From: Amborella trichopoda
Lineage: Eukaryota > Streptophyta > Magnoliopsida > Amborellales > Amborellaceae
DNA: 64,000 bases
Direction of reading: 5' to 3'
NCBI RefSeq assembly: GCF_000471905.2
Contig: NW_006499207.1
Location: forward strand, 2,097,043 to 2,161,042
Below the pieces are notes generated by a model, which searched no databases, was not told where the DNA came from, and was given only the letters and a program-made list of their open reading frames with translations. Each line of letters begins with the position of its first letter. Within the stretch, counting starts at the first letter, position 1. Position numbers and translations under genes: made by a program. Of the stretch, positions 21,123 through 32,800 are shown piece after piece.

Positions 21123-24100
21123 TGTTTGAACGCATTTTTCAGCACCTTGATCCCTGATTAGGAATAAGTAGGAAGCAGGTCAATAAAGCCTACAAAACAG
21201 TTGAAATTCTTGACAGTCTCAAAGTGGCCCCAAAACTGGTCAATATCTTTATCAGCACTTCAAAGAACTACCTGCCAAGTTTCATCGCGATCAGACATAT
21301 CTAAGACAGTGAACACAAAGAAACAGTTTTCGAAAAAAATGGCCTCTAGCACCCTAAAACAGACCCCATAACTGGAACTACATTTTCAGTATCTCAAATC
21401 ACTGTAGAACCACTGCCATTGGATCTGGTACAGTTGAAAACCCCAATGGGCCAAGTTTCGGCTTAATCAGATAGTCCAAGACAAAGATATGAGCAAAATA
21501 TTGAAATAGGAGGGGCTGCACACTATTTCCATGTGGCCTCACTCCACAAAACACCATGGGTTGTTTTCACGGCCATGAGCAGCCACTTTTGGGGCCCATA
21601 TCTCACTTGATCCAAGTCGGATCACTCTCAAATTTTGTGAGCGTGTTCGTCTCGTCGAGATGAGTGTTTTGATATGTGGTACGCCCCGTGACGATGTCCA
21701 AGAGAAAAACTAGAGAGAAGTTGACGATCTGTGAAGAAGTTGCAGAAAATTCAGCAGCGATACGCCTCGCTTGATAGACCAAATCACGATGCTTGCGAAC
21801 GGATCAACGCGAAACCAATTTAATTGTGTGCGTAAGGTTCATTGCTATCATTGATCCAAGCCCCGTACATGATAAACGGTCAGATTTCACGCACGAAGCC
21901 GACAAAGTGACTGAAATTTCAGTCGTCGGATTTCCAAATTTCGGCCAAAATTCAAAGTCCGCAAAATCTTCATTCGGGCTCCAAATCGCGTCTCGTTTAT
22001 TGCCACATGATCATGACAGCATGCATAGTGCACTACGATGAAAAAATCACAGAAAAAATCAATAAATGAGTGCACCACTGATCCAAAGTTTTCAAGATTC
22101 AAGCAAATTTCAAGTCTCGTGATCGTGGTTTGAAACACGATCCATGGCTCGAAATTGGTTTCAAATTGATCTCCATGCCGAGCCCTACAAGAAAATATTC
22201 GTCTTTCGATCAAACGGGCATTAGAACAACCCCCACGGATTAGTCATGGGAAATCGCACAAGTTTTCGCGCAACAGTAGGGACTGTTCTGAAATTTCACA
22301 CATTATTAAGTAGGGGCAAAACAATCATTTTACACCTTATTTTTTTAGTTTTCTTTGATTCAATTAAATTATAATTGTCTTCAATTTAGTTAGTTTTTGG
22401 GTATCCACCCATGTTGTTACCCAGTTCTATGTAAACATTGTAACGAACTTTTGTTAAAGTGGGGAGTTCATTGTACCCTTGCTTAAGCTCGTGAGTACGG
22501 AGAGAGAGATAAGAGAGAAGAAAATGGTCGATACCTTTCGATAAGACAATTTTCTCTCTCCTCCTCTCTTCTCTCTCATCTCTATCTCGTTCTCCCTTTC
22601 TCTCTCATCTCTATCTCGTTATCTCTTTCTCTGTCTTCTTTTCTCTCATCTTTATCTCTTTATCTATTTCTCTTTTCTTTTCTCTCATCCCGATCTCTTT
22701 TTTCTCTTTATTCCTCTTCTTTTCTCTCTCCTGCTCTTTTCTCTCTCCTCTCCTCCATCGATTGGGTTTTCACTTATTTTTCCCCTCTTCTCCTTCTTTC
22801 TTGCCTTTGTGGTCTCGCATGACCACATCACTTCTCTTACCTTTTCCCCATGGTCTCTCATGGCGTCCCTCGTGCCTACCTCCCCTTATTTTTTTCGTTC
22901 ACGTTACCCCTTTTTGGTGTACCTTCGAGTCTCCTTTCTTTTTCTCAGGTTTGGTGGTCCCGCACGACCACCATCCCCAAATCTTCATAACCTTAGCACC
23001 AGTTGCGCAATTTTCACGTAGCGCCGGCTGGGCAACTTTCCACGTAGCGCCGACTCAGCCCTCATTCACCCTCTTCCTAGGGCCGGCTGACTGCTGCCCC
23101 TGATATCAACCATCTCAACCACCTCTGCTATCTTCATTTCTCCCGCACCACATTCAACAACCAAACAGCCGCTCCACCACTAGCAACTCCCCTTCCCTCT
23201 TCCTAGCGCCGGCTGTGCGCTCCCCTTCCACCTTCCCGTGTACGATTCAATGTCCTCCTCCCTTCTCTTTCTTCCACGCCCTCTCTCTTTCTCACTCTAG
23301 GCATGCCCCTGTTCTCTCACCTCTCAGCCTCTCTGATACCACCTTTTTCTCTCTCTAAAAACAGTCAGCTGCGATTCCCATAACACCCCATCTTTACCCA
23401 ATTTCCCTATGTTTCAATTCACCCAGCTGTAACCAGAAGGTTGCTGCCTCCTCTTCCCTGTACTCCTTCTTCTCCACCTCAATGCTCTCACCTTATGCAC
23501 CTCAGCCTCGACTACCATCACCTGCAAACCACCTCCGCCTCTCCTTAACAGCTGCAACCAGCAGCCACAGCCATCACTTGCCCCTTGCCTCCTCCGCTGC
23601 CCGCAAGCTTCGCACTCTTGCCGCTGTTCCACCTCCGACCAGCAATCAGCCACCTTCCATCTTTCTCTCTTCTCTTACCTTCTCCTCCACAGCTGACTCA
23701 CCTCCCATATTCTCCACTTATCCCTTTCTTCAAAGCAGCAATCAACTATAACCAACCACATCCCCCTCCCTGCTCTCAGCCTCTTTTCCTCGCCATCATC
23801 TCCACTCGCTGCCCTCTACTCTCTCGTGATCCACTCTCCACCCTGTGCATCATCAGCACTCTTCATCACCCCTTTCCCTGTACTCCTTCTTCTCCACCTC
23901 ACGCAGCAGCCCAATCCCATCTCAGCTGTCCCTCTGATGTCTCTCTCTATCCCCTGCAACTGGTGGGTGCCATCGTTCACCCTCCATTTCCGTGACCTTT
24001 CTGCGCCTCCTTCCTCTCAGCCTGCTGTTCCAGACAGCGGCCAAACAGATAATTCCGCCATTTGCGACCAAATCGCGATTCCTTCTAATCCATTCGCGAG

Positions 24101-25435
24101 CTTTTTGCTGCAACCTCTCGCTCTCTTTCTTTCTCTCTAAAAAACCCACAAGCAAAATCTGTTTCCTTTTTTTTTCTTTTCATCCTTTTCGTTTCGTTAC
24201 CACCGAAACTTTCACGCCTCTTTCCTTCTTCAAACCCGATACCGAAACTTTCGTGTCTTTTCGCTCTCGAAAACCAATACTTAACCCTTTCCTCTCTATT
24301 AGCTAAAAGCGTTGCCTTTTTTTTTTACTCCACTCAACTCAAACAAACAAACATTCTCTCTCTCCCTTAAGTCCAACTTTTTTTTTTTATACTATTTATT
24401 TTTATTACGTCTCTCCACATAACAAGCATACCCTTTTTATTTTCCTTCACCTCTATCCATACGTCCAACTCTCTTTCCCCTCACACACTAAAGAAATCCA
24501 ACGAAACATTTTCTCTCTCTCTTAACCAAAGTACCATTTTTTTTATACATATTATTTTAATACTTTACCTTCTCTCATAAAGTACAACAAAAAGTTTTCT
24601 CTCTCTTATCAACTTTCCATTATTTCCATTATTATTTTTATTTTACATAATTTCACTTATTTTATTTTATTTTTGCTTTAATTTCTTCATGCCCTTATCT
24701 TATTTTATTTACTTCATTCATTTCATTATTTAGTTATTTATTTTGATTTTTCTTTATTTTCTTTATTTTATTTACCTCATTTATTTTATTTTACTTAATT
24801 TCATACTTAATTTCATTTCATTTACCTCTTTTATCTTATATTCATTTACCTTATTCTATTTACTCCACTTATTTTATTTTCATTTATCTCTATCTTCTTT
24901 ACTTTATCTACATTATTTAATTTATCATATTTTTCTCACCTCATCCATTTTAATTTATTTTCTTTTACTTCATTTTATTTATTTCACTTCACTTCATTCA
25001 ATTTTAATTCTAATTCCATTGTCTAATTTATTTTATTTTAATTCATCTCTCTCATTTTCATTTCATCCTGTAACATGGTGGGGACCTTGCTCCACTTGCA
25101 GGTACTTCTAATATGTGTGTGTTTGTGTGTTTGCAGGGAAGAAGAAACATGTCAAGTGAGGTAATTCCAAACCGGCCATAGGTCAGGGGGACTTTCCAAC
25201 GTGATCTAAGAGGGTGCCCACGTGAGCCAGCCCGCGCGTGTCCTGGACCAACATGAGGTAAGTCCCACCTCATGACTTTAAATTCCTCTCTCACTGGTTT
25301 GTAATACCTGCCCTCGTTCTCGAATGAGGTTCCCAAGAGAGCGATCTCAAAAAGTCCCGGGTCTCCGCTGAAACCTGCAATGTATGACGCCCTATCATCC
25401 AGATTCGGAGGGCGAGATCGAGGCACTTAACAACA
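21123..25435 (+). mobile_element. 3' LTR of element F
   Basis: Begins TGTTTGAACGCATTTTTC after the polypurine tract and ends near ACTTAACA. It closely matches 8851-13461 throughout, including near-identical stretches such as 23200-23480 against 11215-11460. No primer site follows, as expected for a 3' LTR. Its long open frames are low-complexity artefacts. Confidence 0.85.
25078..25095 (+). other. Conserved U5 hairpin (F 3' LTR)
   Basis: GTGGGG and CTCCAC around ACCTTG. The one change from 13097-13114 in the second arm leaves a G-U pair in RNA. Confidence 0.55.
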
Positions 25436-26382
25436 GAGAGCCGGAGCCTTTGTCAAGAGTTTTTCTGCTAGAACTTCCTGGCCCAAATTTGCAGCAGGCA
25501 GGCCTTCAGGAGCTTTTCTGACGAGCTTCAGCAGATCGTGGACTTTCGCGACATGCTTGCAGGTGTTTTTGGAGAGTGCCAAGGCTCTCCTGAGCAAGGG
25601 ACAAGGCTTTTCAGAGCCTTAGCGAGATTTGCAGTGGTGCTCTGCCGGAGTTGTGGTTCTTTTTCGATAGTCCCAAGGATGAAGGGGAGGTTGCAGAGAA
25701 GTCAGGGGAGTCTGACGGTCTTTTGGCCATCAGACAAGAAGAAGGAGGAGCCGAGTGGGCTTACCGAAAACTCAGTGGAATTTCGATGAGTTTGTGGCGA
25801 ACTGCTAGAGTGTGAAAATAGGGAGAAGGGAAATCCGAAGCATCATAGGGAACTTTTCGGGGATTCCAACAGTTTTCCACCAACTCTAGTAGTGAGTAGA
25901 AGGCGAGGGTTTTTCGGTGAACATGAGTGACTTCCCGGCGAGAAGAGGAAGCCTCGGTGAGAACCCGAGGTGTCACATGGACGCAACGGTTGGGAGGCGA
26001 AGGGTTGTGAGATGGCGAACGGTCGCCTTCGGCACACACGGTGACAGGCCACATTGCGATTGTCAAGCGGCATGCCTAGATTTCAAGGGACGTGGTATGC
26101 CACACGTGCGACGCGTGCGAACAACTGGAGCACATGCGGCATCAAGTGGTTTACTTCGACAAACGACAATAGCCCCTTGGTCGTGAGACGACGAGAGCCC
26201 TGTCTTCTGCGCACGACGATACCTTCTTAGCGGGCAGACGATGATAACTTCTTAGTCGCGAGACGATGATGGTCCTGCCCAACGCCGTTGGTGTCTTGTG
26301 ATTGTGCGTAGATGGTGGTTGGATACATCCTCTTTAACATATGTCTTCTCGGTAGCCAGTTAGGGCCTCGAAAGCTTCCAAA
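25436..26382 (+). promoter_or_regulatory. Leader of BC's antisense gene (continued)
   Basis: Continues the leader interrupted at 8850. It aligns with the reverse strand of 40140-39270 in A, for example around 25450-25560 and 26000-26100. With the TATA box at 8774 it implies a leader of about 1 kb. At about 26180-26300 it holds short GACGATGATAGCC-type repeats like those of the promoter and the LTRs. Confidence 0.6.
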
Positions 26383-27461
26383 ATGCCGGTCCCTTCGAAA
26401 AGGGTTTTTAAGGACAAAAATAAGGGGGAATTAATGGTAATTGAACCTAACGAAGTGCATCCCTCATCTCAACCTCTTGTTCATAGGAGTGGTGGTGCAT
26501 CACTTCCTTCTCGTGGTGATTCTAGTCCGTGCGACTTGATAGTAATGGGCAGTCGGGCATTTTCTCTTGCAACTTTGAGAAAGGGCATTGCAATTTCTGC
26601 TCGAAGGGAATCTATCATCGGTTCAGCTTTTGTAGTCACCTCCTTCTTGAGACAAGTTATTCTTCCTCTCATTTGGCGCATTCGTCGAGGCTTTGTCGTA
26701 TCATAGGTCGTGATGCCTTTCCCTACGCAAGTAACCAGGCTCAATCATCATAATGTTTTGCAGACAATGGACGTGACCTTCTTAGAGTCGCTTATCAACT
26801 TTTTAGTCAGACTTCTTTCTTCGAGCTGATCATGTTCCCATTTTTGGCGAAGAGGCTGATGGATAACCTCCTAGACTTCAATGTACCCTGTGCATACTTA
26901 TTCCAAATGAAAGTGATTGAAATAGCTCAACATGCTAGGGTAGTTCTGGATTTAGAAGAATCAGCTTTTATTGAGAAATATCCCTCTATCAGGCCCTCAC
27001 TTAAGTTCTTCCCTAGGCCTTTGACTGTCACAGATTTTGCGATGGCATACTTGGGTAACCTTAAAATCAACTTGCTCATGCATCAGTTCATTCACCCAGA
27101 TTTTGAGATTTTGCCTTAAGAGATTCCTTCGATATTTAAAGAAATCGTATGTTTTGAAAATGAGGATGACATGACGATTCTTGAACGTAACATCAATGAT
27201 TTGAAAGGCTTGCTTACTACTACTCGTGAGGTAGAAAAGACCCATTTTAACCTCAGTTGGTATGTGGGGAATATCCTCCTTTCGTTAGAAAGTTTGCCTT
27301 TCTCCAGGCAGTGACTATGAAGGATGGAATCAAATGGGCGCAACAGAACTATTATCAGCTTAGTTTTGAGAACTGAGGGATCTTCTTCATTCGTTGTATG
27401 CAAACATTTGGTAATAGAAATAAAATGCCCCTATTTGCCTTTTAATTTCTTTGTATGTCGC
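26383..27461 (+). pseudogene. Unrecognised antisense-slot gene of BC
   Basis: Starts MPVPSKRVFKDKNKGELMV at the same place where A's antisense gene starts (MSHSKREEPP). It then breaks: the first frame ends at 26706 and the next readable stretch is 26832-27119 (around FPFLAKRLMDNLLDFNV), followed by a stop and a further segment around ILERNINDLKGLLTTTREVE, possibly coiled coil. It is only about 1.1 kb against 3.8 kb in A and I see no PMD motifs, so it is either a strongly shortened relative or a different gene. It is cut at 27461 by element A. Function unknown. Confidence 0.45.
27457..27461. other. Candidate target-site duplication of element A, left
   Basis: GTCGC before A's 5' LTR. GCCGC (60319-60323 read on the minus strand) adjoins the displaced end of A's 3' LTR. 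Four of five bases match and the difference is a transition. Confidence 0.6.
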
Positions 27462-28639
27462 TGTTGGAAGGTATTTTTCATCAACATGGGGCCCCCGCTC
27501 AATAAAGCCTAGCAAATAATGGACATTTTGGCAGTCTCAAAATAGCCCTGAAATCGGCCAAGTCTTTATAAGGTCTCTCGAAAGACTCCTACCAAGTTTC
27601 ATCGTAGTCTGACATGTCTAAGGCAGTGCAAACTAAGAAACAGTTCCAGCACAATTGGCCTCTTGCACCCTAAAACGACCCTTATAATTAGAGCTACATT
27701 TTTGGCATCTCAAATCGCTATGGGACCACCACCATTGGATCCGGCATGATCAGAAACTCCCAAATTTCAGCCTAAACGGACACTCTATGAAGAAGTTATT
27801 GACAAAACAGTGAAATAGAAGGGGTCGCACGCTATCCCCGTACGGCCACCCTGCAACTCCACGCCATGGAAAGGACAGTCACAACCAGTGACTTTCAACG
27901 CTCATATCTCACGTGTCCCAAGTCGGATTGCGTGAAAATTTGGTGAGCATGTTTGTTTAGTCAAGACGAGCGATTCGATATGTGGCACGCCCCGTGACGA
28001 CACCCGAGAGCGAAAAAAAGCTAGAGGAAAGTTGCTAATCCTTAAAGAAAGTGCATGAAATTCAATAGCGTTGTGCCTCGCTCGAGCCACCAGATCACAT
28101 GAACTGTTGGATTCTGCACACAAAGCCGACGAAGCGATTACAAATTCCGTCGCCAGAATTCCAGATTCCGGCCAAAATTTCAAAGTTGCAAAATCTTCAT
28201 TCGAGCACAAAATCGAGTTGCGTTTGTTGCCCCGCAATCGTAATGGCATGCTTAGTGCAATTCAGCGAAGAGATCACTGAAACACATCAAGGAATGAGTA
28301 CACTATTGATCTGAAGTTTCAAGATCCATTCAAATTTCAAGTCACATGATCGTGTAATCCATGGCTCGAAGTTGGTCTGAAATCGATCGCCACGTCGAGC
28401 CCTATAAGAAAACAATCATCTTACGATCAACCGAGCATCTGAATGACCCCGGATCAGCCATGCATGATCACGAAAGTTTTAGGGAAACATAGGGACTGTT
28501 TTGAAATTCTAAGAATTGTTAGGAAGGGGCAAATCTTTCATTTTTTACCTTATTTTTTAATTTCTTTTAATTCAATTTAATCTTAATTTCTAGAAATTAG
28601 GGTTACTTTTGATCATCCACCCATGTTTGGGGCAAATTC

Positions 28640-28647
28640 TATATATA
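28640..28647 (+). promoter_or_regulatory. LTR TATA box (A 5' LTR)
   Basis: TATATATAC-like box. Downstream come GAGAGAG and GTTGGGTCACGTTTGAGAG, shared by all A and BC LTRs. The counterpart in A's 3' LTR is at 44745-44752. Confidence 0.6.
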
Positions 28648-29779
28648 CGTACCAGCATTGTATGCACTAAAGGACTCAACCTTTCACAAAAGAGAGAGTT
28701 TTTACTTAATACAATTTATCTTTCTTGTCATTGTTGGGTCACGTTTGAGAGAGAGTGAGGTGAGAGAAACTTTTGATTGGTACCCCTAAGATCGAGGTAA
28801 ATCTTTTCTCTCTTCTTTTCTTTTTCTTATTCTCTCTCTCTTCTTTCCTCTCTTCCCCTCTCCTTCTCCATTTGAGTTCCTCGCAGGGGTCATGCACGGC
28901 AGTTGTAGTGCCGTGCATGCCTCCCCTGATGTTACACAGGTCGCGCATGGCGATGGCAGCCCCATGCGTGAGCCTCCTTCTCATTCCTTTCTTCTATCTC
29001 TTTCGTTCAGTGGGGCCCGTAGATGTTGTTGCCCATCGCCGTCCACAGACGTAGCTTGGACGTCTTAGTGAAGAACCTAGATGGCAAAACCCCTTGCCGC
29101 TTGTAGGGGTCCTTCCCTGTTGCGCGTCTATAGCAGACGACGATACCCATCACCGCCCATTATAAGCCTCGGCAACGTGTACGGCTGTCCACGTGCTTCC
29201 TTCGTGTGTTCGGCGTTCATCACTATCCTTCCTGCGTCCCACGCCTATCGCCGTGCCCCTCATGAGGATTACCGCTGTGCGCTTCACGAATGACCATCGC
29301 CGCGCGCTTCATCAGAGACTATCGTCGCCCACGCGGGGGCATGTTGTCTTCTTACGTTGCTAACCAGCAATACCTAGCATCGTCTCTAGTTCATTTCTCA
29401 CTCTTTAGCCATGAGCAGTAGCGTCGAATGGCGCCCAAGGGTCACGATACTGCTACGCCATGATCGTGAGTGGTGACGCTTAACGCCGTCGAGACCTCAT
29501 CTCTCTGCCATCTCGTGTCTTCTTTTCACTCTCTTTTCTCTTTTCACTTCACCGAGGGTAGACTTAGCCCAGTACCGCCATATCGCTCTCGGTTTCGAGT
29601 AGTATTGTCAACGTGTTGGTCTTGAGAACCGTGCCCATCTTGCTACCACATCGAGTCAATAACTTCCCAGCTGTCATGCTAGTCTTGCCTCTTAGTCAAG
29701 TTTTCTTCTCTTTTCTATCTTTATTTAAACCTTAAGCTTTATCATCCTCTCACACGAACCTGCGTTGCCCTAAGACAAG

Positions 29780-29800
29780 GGTGGGTCTCTTTGACCCACC
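29780..29800 (+). other. Conserved U5 hairpin (A 5' LTR)
   Basis: GGTGGGTC and GACCCACC around TCTTT: a perfect 8-bp stem. The same loop with a paired change in the stem is found at 60597-60617. Confidence 0.65.
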
Positions 29801-30010
29801 TGTCTCACAAATTAACCATAGAAGTGTTGTGCAGAAAACAAGAGGATTGCAGGTCAAGGGAGGCGATTCCGAACCAGTTGGTATGCCTACCCTTGCTATC
29901 GAGCAAGGTTCTGAGGGAGCGATCTCAAATCTCGAGTTCACCAGAAACCCGAGATACATGCCATCAGATCATCCAGATCCGGATAGCAAGATCGAGGCAT
30001 CTAACCAACT

Positions 30011-30028
30011 TGGCGACTCCCCTGGGGA
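30011..30028 (+). other. Primer binding site, tRNA-Arg type (element A)
   Basis: TGGCGACTCCCCTGGGGA, one base different from the F and D sites, three bases after the LTR end. Confidence 0.85.
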
Positions 30029-30096
30029 CTTACTATCCCTTAGTCGGCTCGCTCTTTTTTGACCAGTATCTTTTTTTACTTTCTGCATTAATTTCT

Positions 30097-31379
30097 ATGG
30101 CACCTGGGTTGTTCAACCCATTTATCCAAGTCGAGGACTTCCTTATCCCCACACTCGTGACCGTCCTAGGGAAGCAAACTGCTCAAGCTTCCTTCCCTAC
30201 TCTCCTCCTGAGTCAGGACTCACAGTCTGGCTCCCAGGTTCTTACCTGGATCGATGCGAGAGGGGACTTAAAAGTCCCCGCCTCCCCGCTACCTCACCCT
30301 GGTGGACCCCCCACCAAGGCCTCTTACATTGGTGGCACATCTGTCACCACACATAGCAAACACCCTGTTACCGGCAAGTCTCTCGCTGGTCATATTGCTA
30401 GGGCATGCTGGAAGGTCATGGGTCTCGACCTCACAGGTCAAACCCATTGACCGGGCCCTGGTCGACCCCCAAGTCACCCGGACGGTTAGCTTTAAAGTTG
30501 CACACACACCATCTTGGCAGGTTCCTTTCCGACCGCAACTCAGATGGAGTCGTGAACCAGCCCCTTCCTCTATCACTCTCCAGACACCAGGCAAACACTT
30601 CGAGCCCGGGTAGTCAAAGGTCTCCAGACACCAGGCAAATACCACATCCGTCTTAGGGTTAAGCAAGAGAGAGGTCTTTAGATTCTGACCAAAGAAGCCT
30701 CCAAGGCAGTTGAGGCCACCACCTTTGATGACCTCGTACCTCGTAACCCCTTTTTTCCTCTCCAAACACCAGATCCTGACCGAGTCCAAGAATATTGCTT
30801 GGTCATCACTACTCAGAAACCACGGTCCCAAGACCGTCAAGAACCGATCCTCACAAGATCGGCATACAAGGCTCGAGTCTAGTCGGGGCAGGCCCAACCC
30901 CTTTAGACTGACTTGCCATGCACCACTCGCCAACCTCGGCAGTCCATTGTCTCGTCAGGCTCTGACCCTTCAGAAGAGATGGTCAGTGTCATGGTGATCA
31001 ATGTCCCGGACGACGCTCAGGAGGAGTGAATAAACAAGTTCGAGGAAATGATGTAAGCCATCCATGGAAAGATGGAACGCCTAGAGGCCTCCAAGTCCCC
31101 TTCTTCGACCAATTCCCCGATTGGTGAGGACACAGTTCTTAGGAAAACTCCTTCATCAACCTCCCATGATAGTTCTACCTCCCGCTGGGTCTCCCAATCC
31201 GACATAGATGCTATGGTGGCCATAGCCTCAAGAACAAGGTCCCAGGCATGCAGGAGATGCCGATTTATCAAAAGTTGTACCCTTCGTACATAGACCAGGT
31301 ACCTTTCCCTCCGAACTATCAAAAGGGGAAGCTTCCCCTATTCAACGGTATTATGTCTCTACACCAGCGTACTGCTCAC
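30097..31379 (+). pseudogene. gag N-terminal region of element A
   Basis: The ATG at 30097 opens MAPGLFNPFIQ. The frame runs to 30450 and includes GGPPTKASYIGG and KSLAGHIAR, motifs shared with F and BC. It then continues with frameshifts through about 31350, including EEMVSVMVINVPDDAQEE (about 30975-31028) before a stop. BC has the same order (55855-55915). BC's equivalent of the ATG is ATA, so A is the only copy here with this start intact. No named domain is recognised in this part. Confidence 0.6.
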
Positions 31380-31994
31380 TTTGAAGCGGCCTGTCGGGAG
31401 ACGGCAACTGACGGATGACTCCTCCTTCACTAGTTCGTCGAAACTCTTGAAGGGCCAGCCTTCTAATGGTATGCTCGGCAGTCTCCCAACATGGTACACA
31501 AATGGCAAGAGATGGAGCAGTTGTTTTATCAACACTTCTACGAAGTCCAGAGGAACGTGAAGAACATCGAACTCGTCACCCTGACGCAAGACCCTGGTGA
31601 GCCGGTTGACAAGTTCATCACCCGCTGGTGAGAGTTGGCAACCTTCCATGCCACTCCCATGACCGAGAAGGAAGCGGTCCAGACCTGCATATGGAACATG
31701 CTTCCTGAGATAGCTTTACATGTCGAGGCATCCAATCTACCCTCCATGTCAGAGCTTATCTCCAAGGCAGTTCATATTGAGGGATTATTCAAGCATCATG
31801 GCAACCCTCGTCAACAACCTGTCAGCTCAAACTCTCGCTCCAACCGTCGGGGCAGCCAAAAGGTAATAATCAGCATGGCTAACACCAAAGGCGCGGTTCC
31901 TCAAACCCTGGACCATTCCAAGGCACATGCATCTCCGGCCGGGGGCAAGCAACATTCTTACAATAGTGTCCGACCTCCTAAAAATTCTAAGTGA
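31380..31994 (+). pseudogene. gag core (retrotransposon Gag family) of element A
   Basis: A Tat-type Gag core with QLFYQHFYEVQRN, then TLTQDPGEPVDKFITRW and AVQTCIWNMLPEIALHVEA. This is the capsid-like part that forms the particle. A TGA interrupts the frame at about 31630, where BC has AGA. It lies in the same frame as the 31512 ATG. The open stretch 31635-31994 is clean. Homologues in this window are BC 56220-56960 and the more distant D core (49250-49680, minus). Confidence 0.75.
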
Positions 31995-32129
31995 AGCTAC
32001 TACTGGGCCTAGCACCAGAATAGGTTTACCCTTTCGACACAAAGTGGACGCCTGCACTACTTCGACTGCTGCTAGAACAAAACATCATACAGTTGCCGGA
32101 GGCCAATACTACGGAGTCGGCTGAGCAGG

Positions 32130-32800
32130 AGGCAAATGAGAAGTACTGCGCCTATCACAGGAGGGTATGCTGCCCTACTTATGACTGTTATAAGCTCAAC
32201 GACACTATCGAAGCCCTTATCAACAAGGGTCAGATATAGCTCGAAGAGTTGAAGAAAGCATTCGGGGCAACTGAGGTCTCTCACATAGTCACAGTCCAAG
32301 AGGACGACGGGGCACCCGCTGTCCTTCGGGCATTTTTCTCCATAATGCTCGAAGAAGGGCTTGTCACTCCCAAGCAGGCAAGGTAGCTAGGTTCCTGTCT
32401 TCAAGAACCGAGAACCTATGATGCGCCTACCACCACATATAAGACCATGACATCAGCGAATGCACTGGCTTCCACAAGCTCTTGGCAGAGAAGATGCAGC
32501 GGTGTTAGGAAGTTCAGGGCAACCCAAAAGGACACCCTCAAGTCCCTTTTCTGCAAGAGAAAGAAGACCTCCTAACTTAAGCCCAAGGAAGCGCTGAGCT
32601 AGATCCTCTGCAGGCCCCCTTCAAGGCAATGCTCCAACAAGGCCTTGTCACTCCAAAGCCCACCAGGTAGTCGAGGCGTTTTGCCCAGGGTACGAAAAAA
32701 CTTTGGTGCCCATATCACCAAGTATGGGGCCATAAACTCAATGAATGCTCCGGGTTCGAAGCTATAATCAAGGAGAAAGTCTAGCAAGGCCACATCGTTT
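32130..32800 (+). pseudogene. Three tandem knuckle modules of element A Gag
   Basis: Three successive CxxH-type modules: CAYHRRVCCPTYDC (about 32138-32180), CAYHHI...SEC (about 32420-32465) and CPYHQVWGHKLNEC (about 32707-32750). Each is followed by a helical-looking tail such as LNDTIEALINKGQI. They should bind RNA. Module 1 has CC in place of GH, and several stop codons replace glutamine (for example the TAG before EV at about 32505). BC has the same three modules; D and F have one each. Confidence 0.65.

Larger units (their letters stand above)
8851..25435 (+). mobile_element. Element F: Tat-like, gag only, with giant LTRs
   Basis: A nearly complete 16.6-kb element: 5' LTR, tRNA-Arg primer site, gag-like frame, about 5 kb of tandem repeats, polypurine tract and 3' LTR. 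The two LTRs make up over half of it. Nothing between the knuckle motif (about 15960-16040) and the repeats resembles protease, reverse transcriptase or integrase. It interrupts the antisense-gene leader of BC: the flanks before 8851 and after 25435 together align with the uninterrupted leader of A at about 40200-40140 (reverse). GAGAA (8846-8850) and GAGAG (25436-25440) are a candidate target duplication. Exact ends are uncertain by a few bases. Confidence 0.8.
27462..30007 (+). mobile_element. 5' LTR of element A
   Basis: 2546 bp, TGTTGGAAGGTATTTTTC to CATCTAACCA. It lacks the pyrimidine expansion of F and has a GC-rich repeat block at 29120-29345. Confidence 0.85.

Noticed and set aside
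25538..25789. Frame in the antisense-gene leader
   Set aside because: Not conserved in the homologous leader of A (39266-40200), where the frame is broken; more likely untranslated leader.
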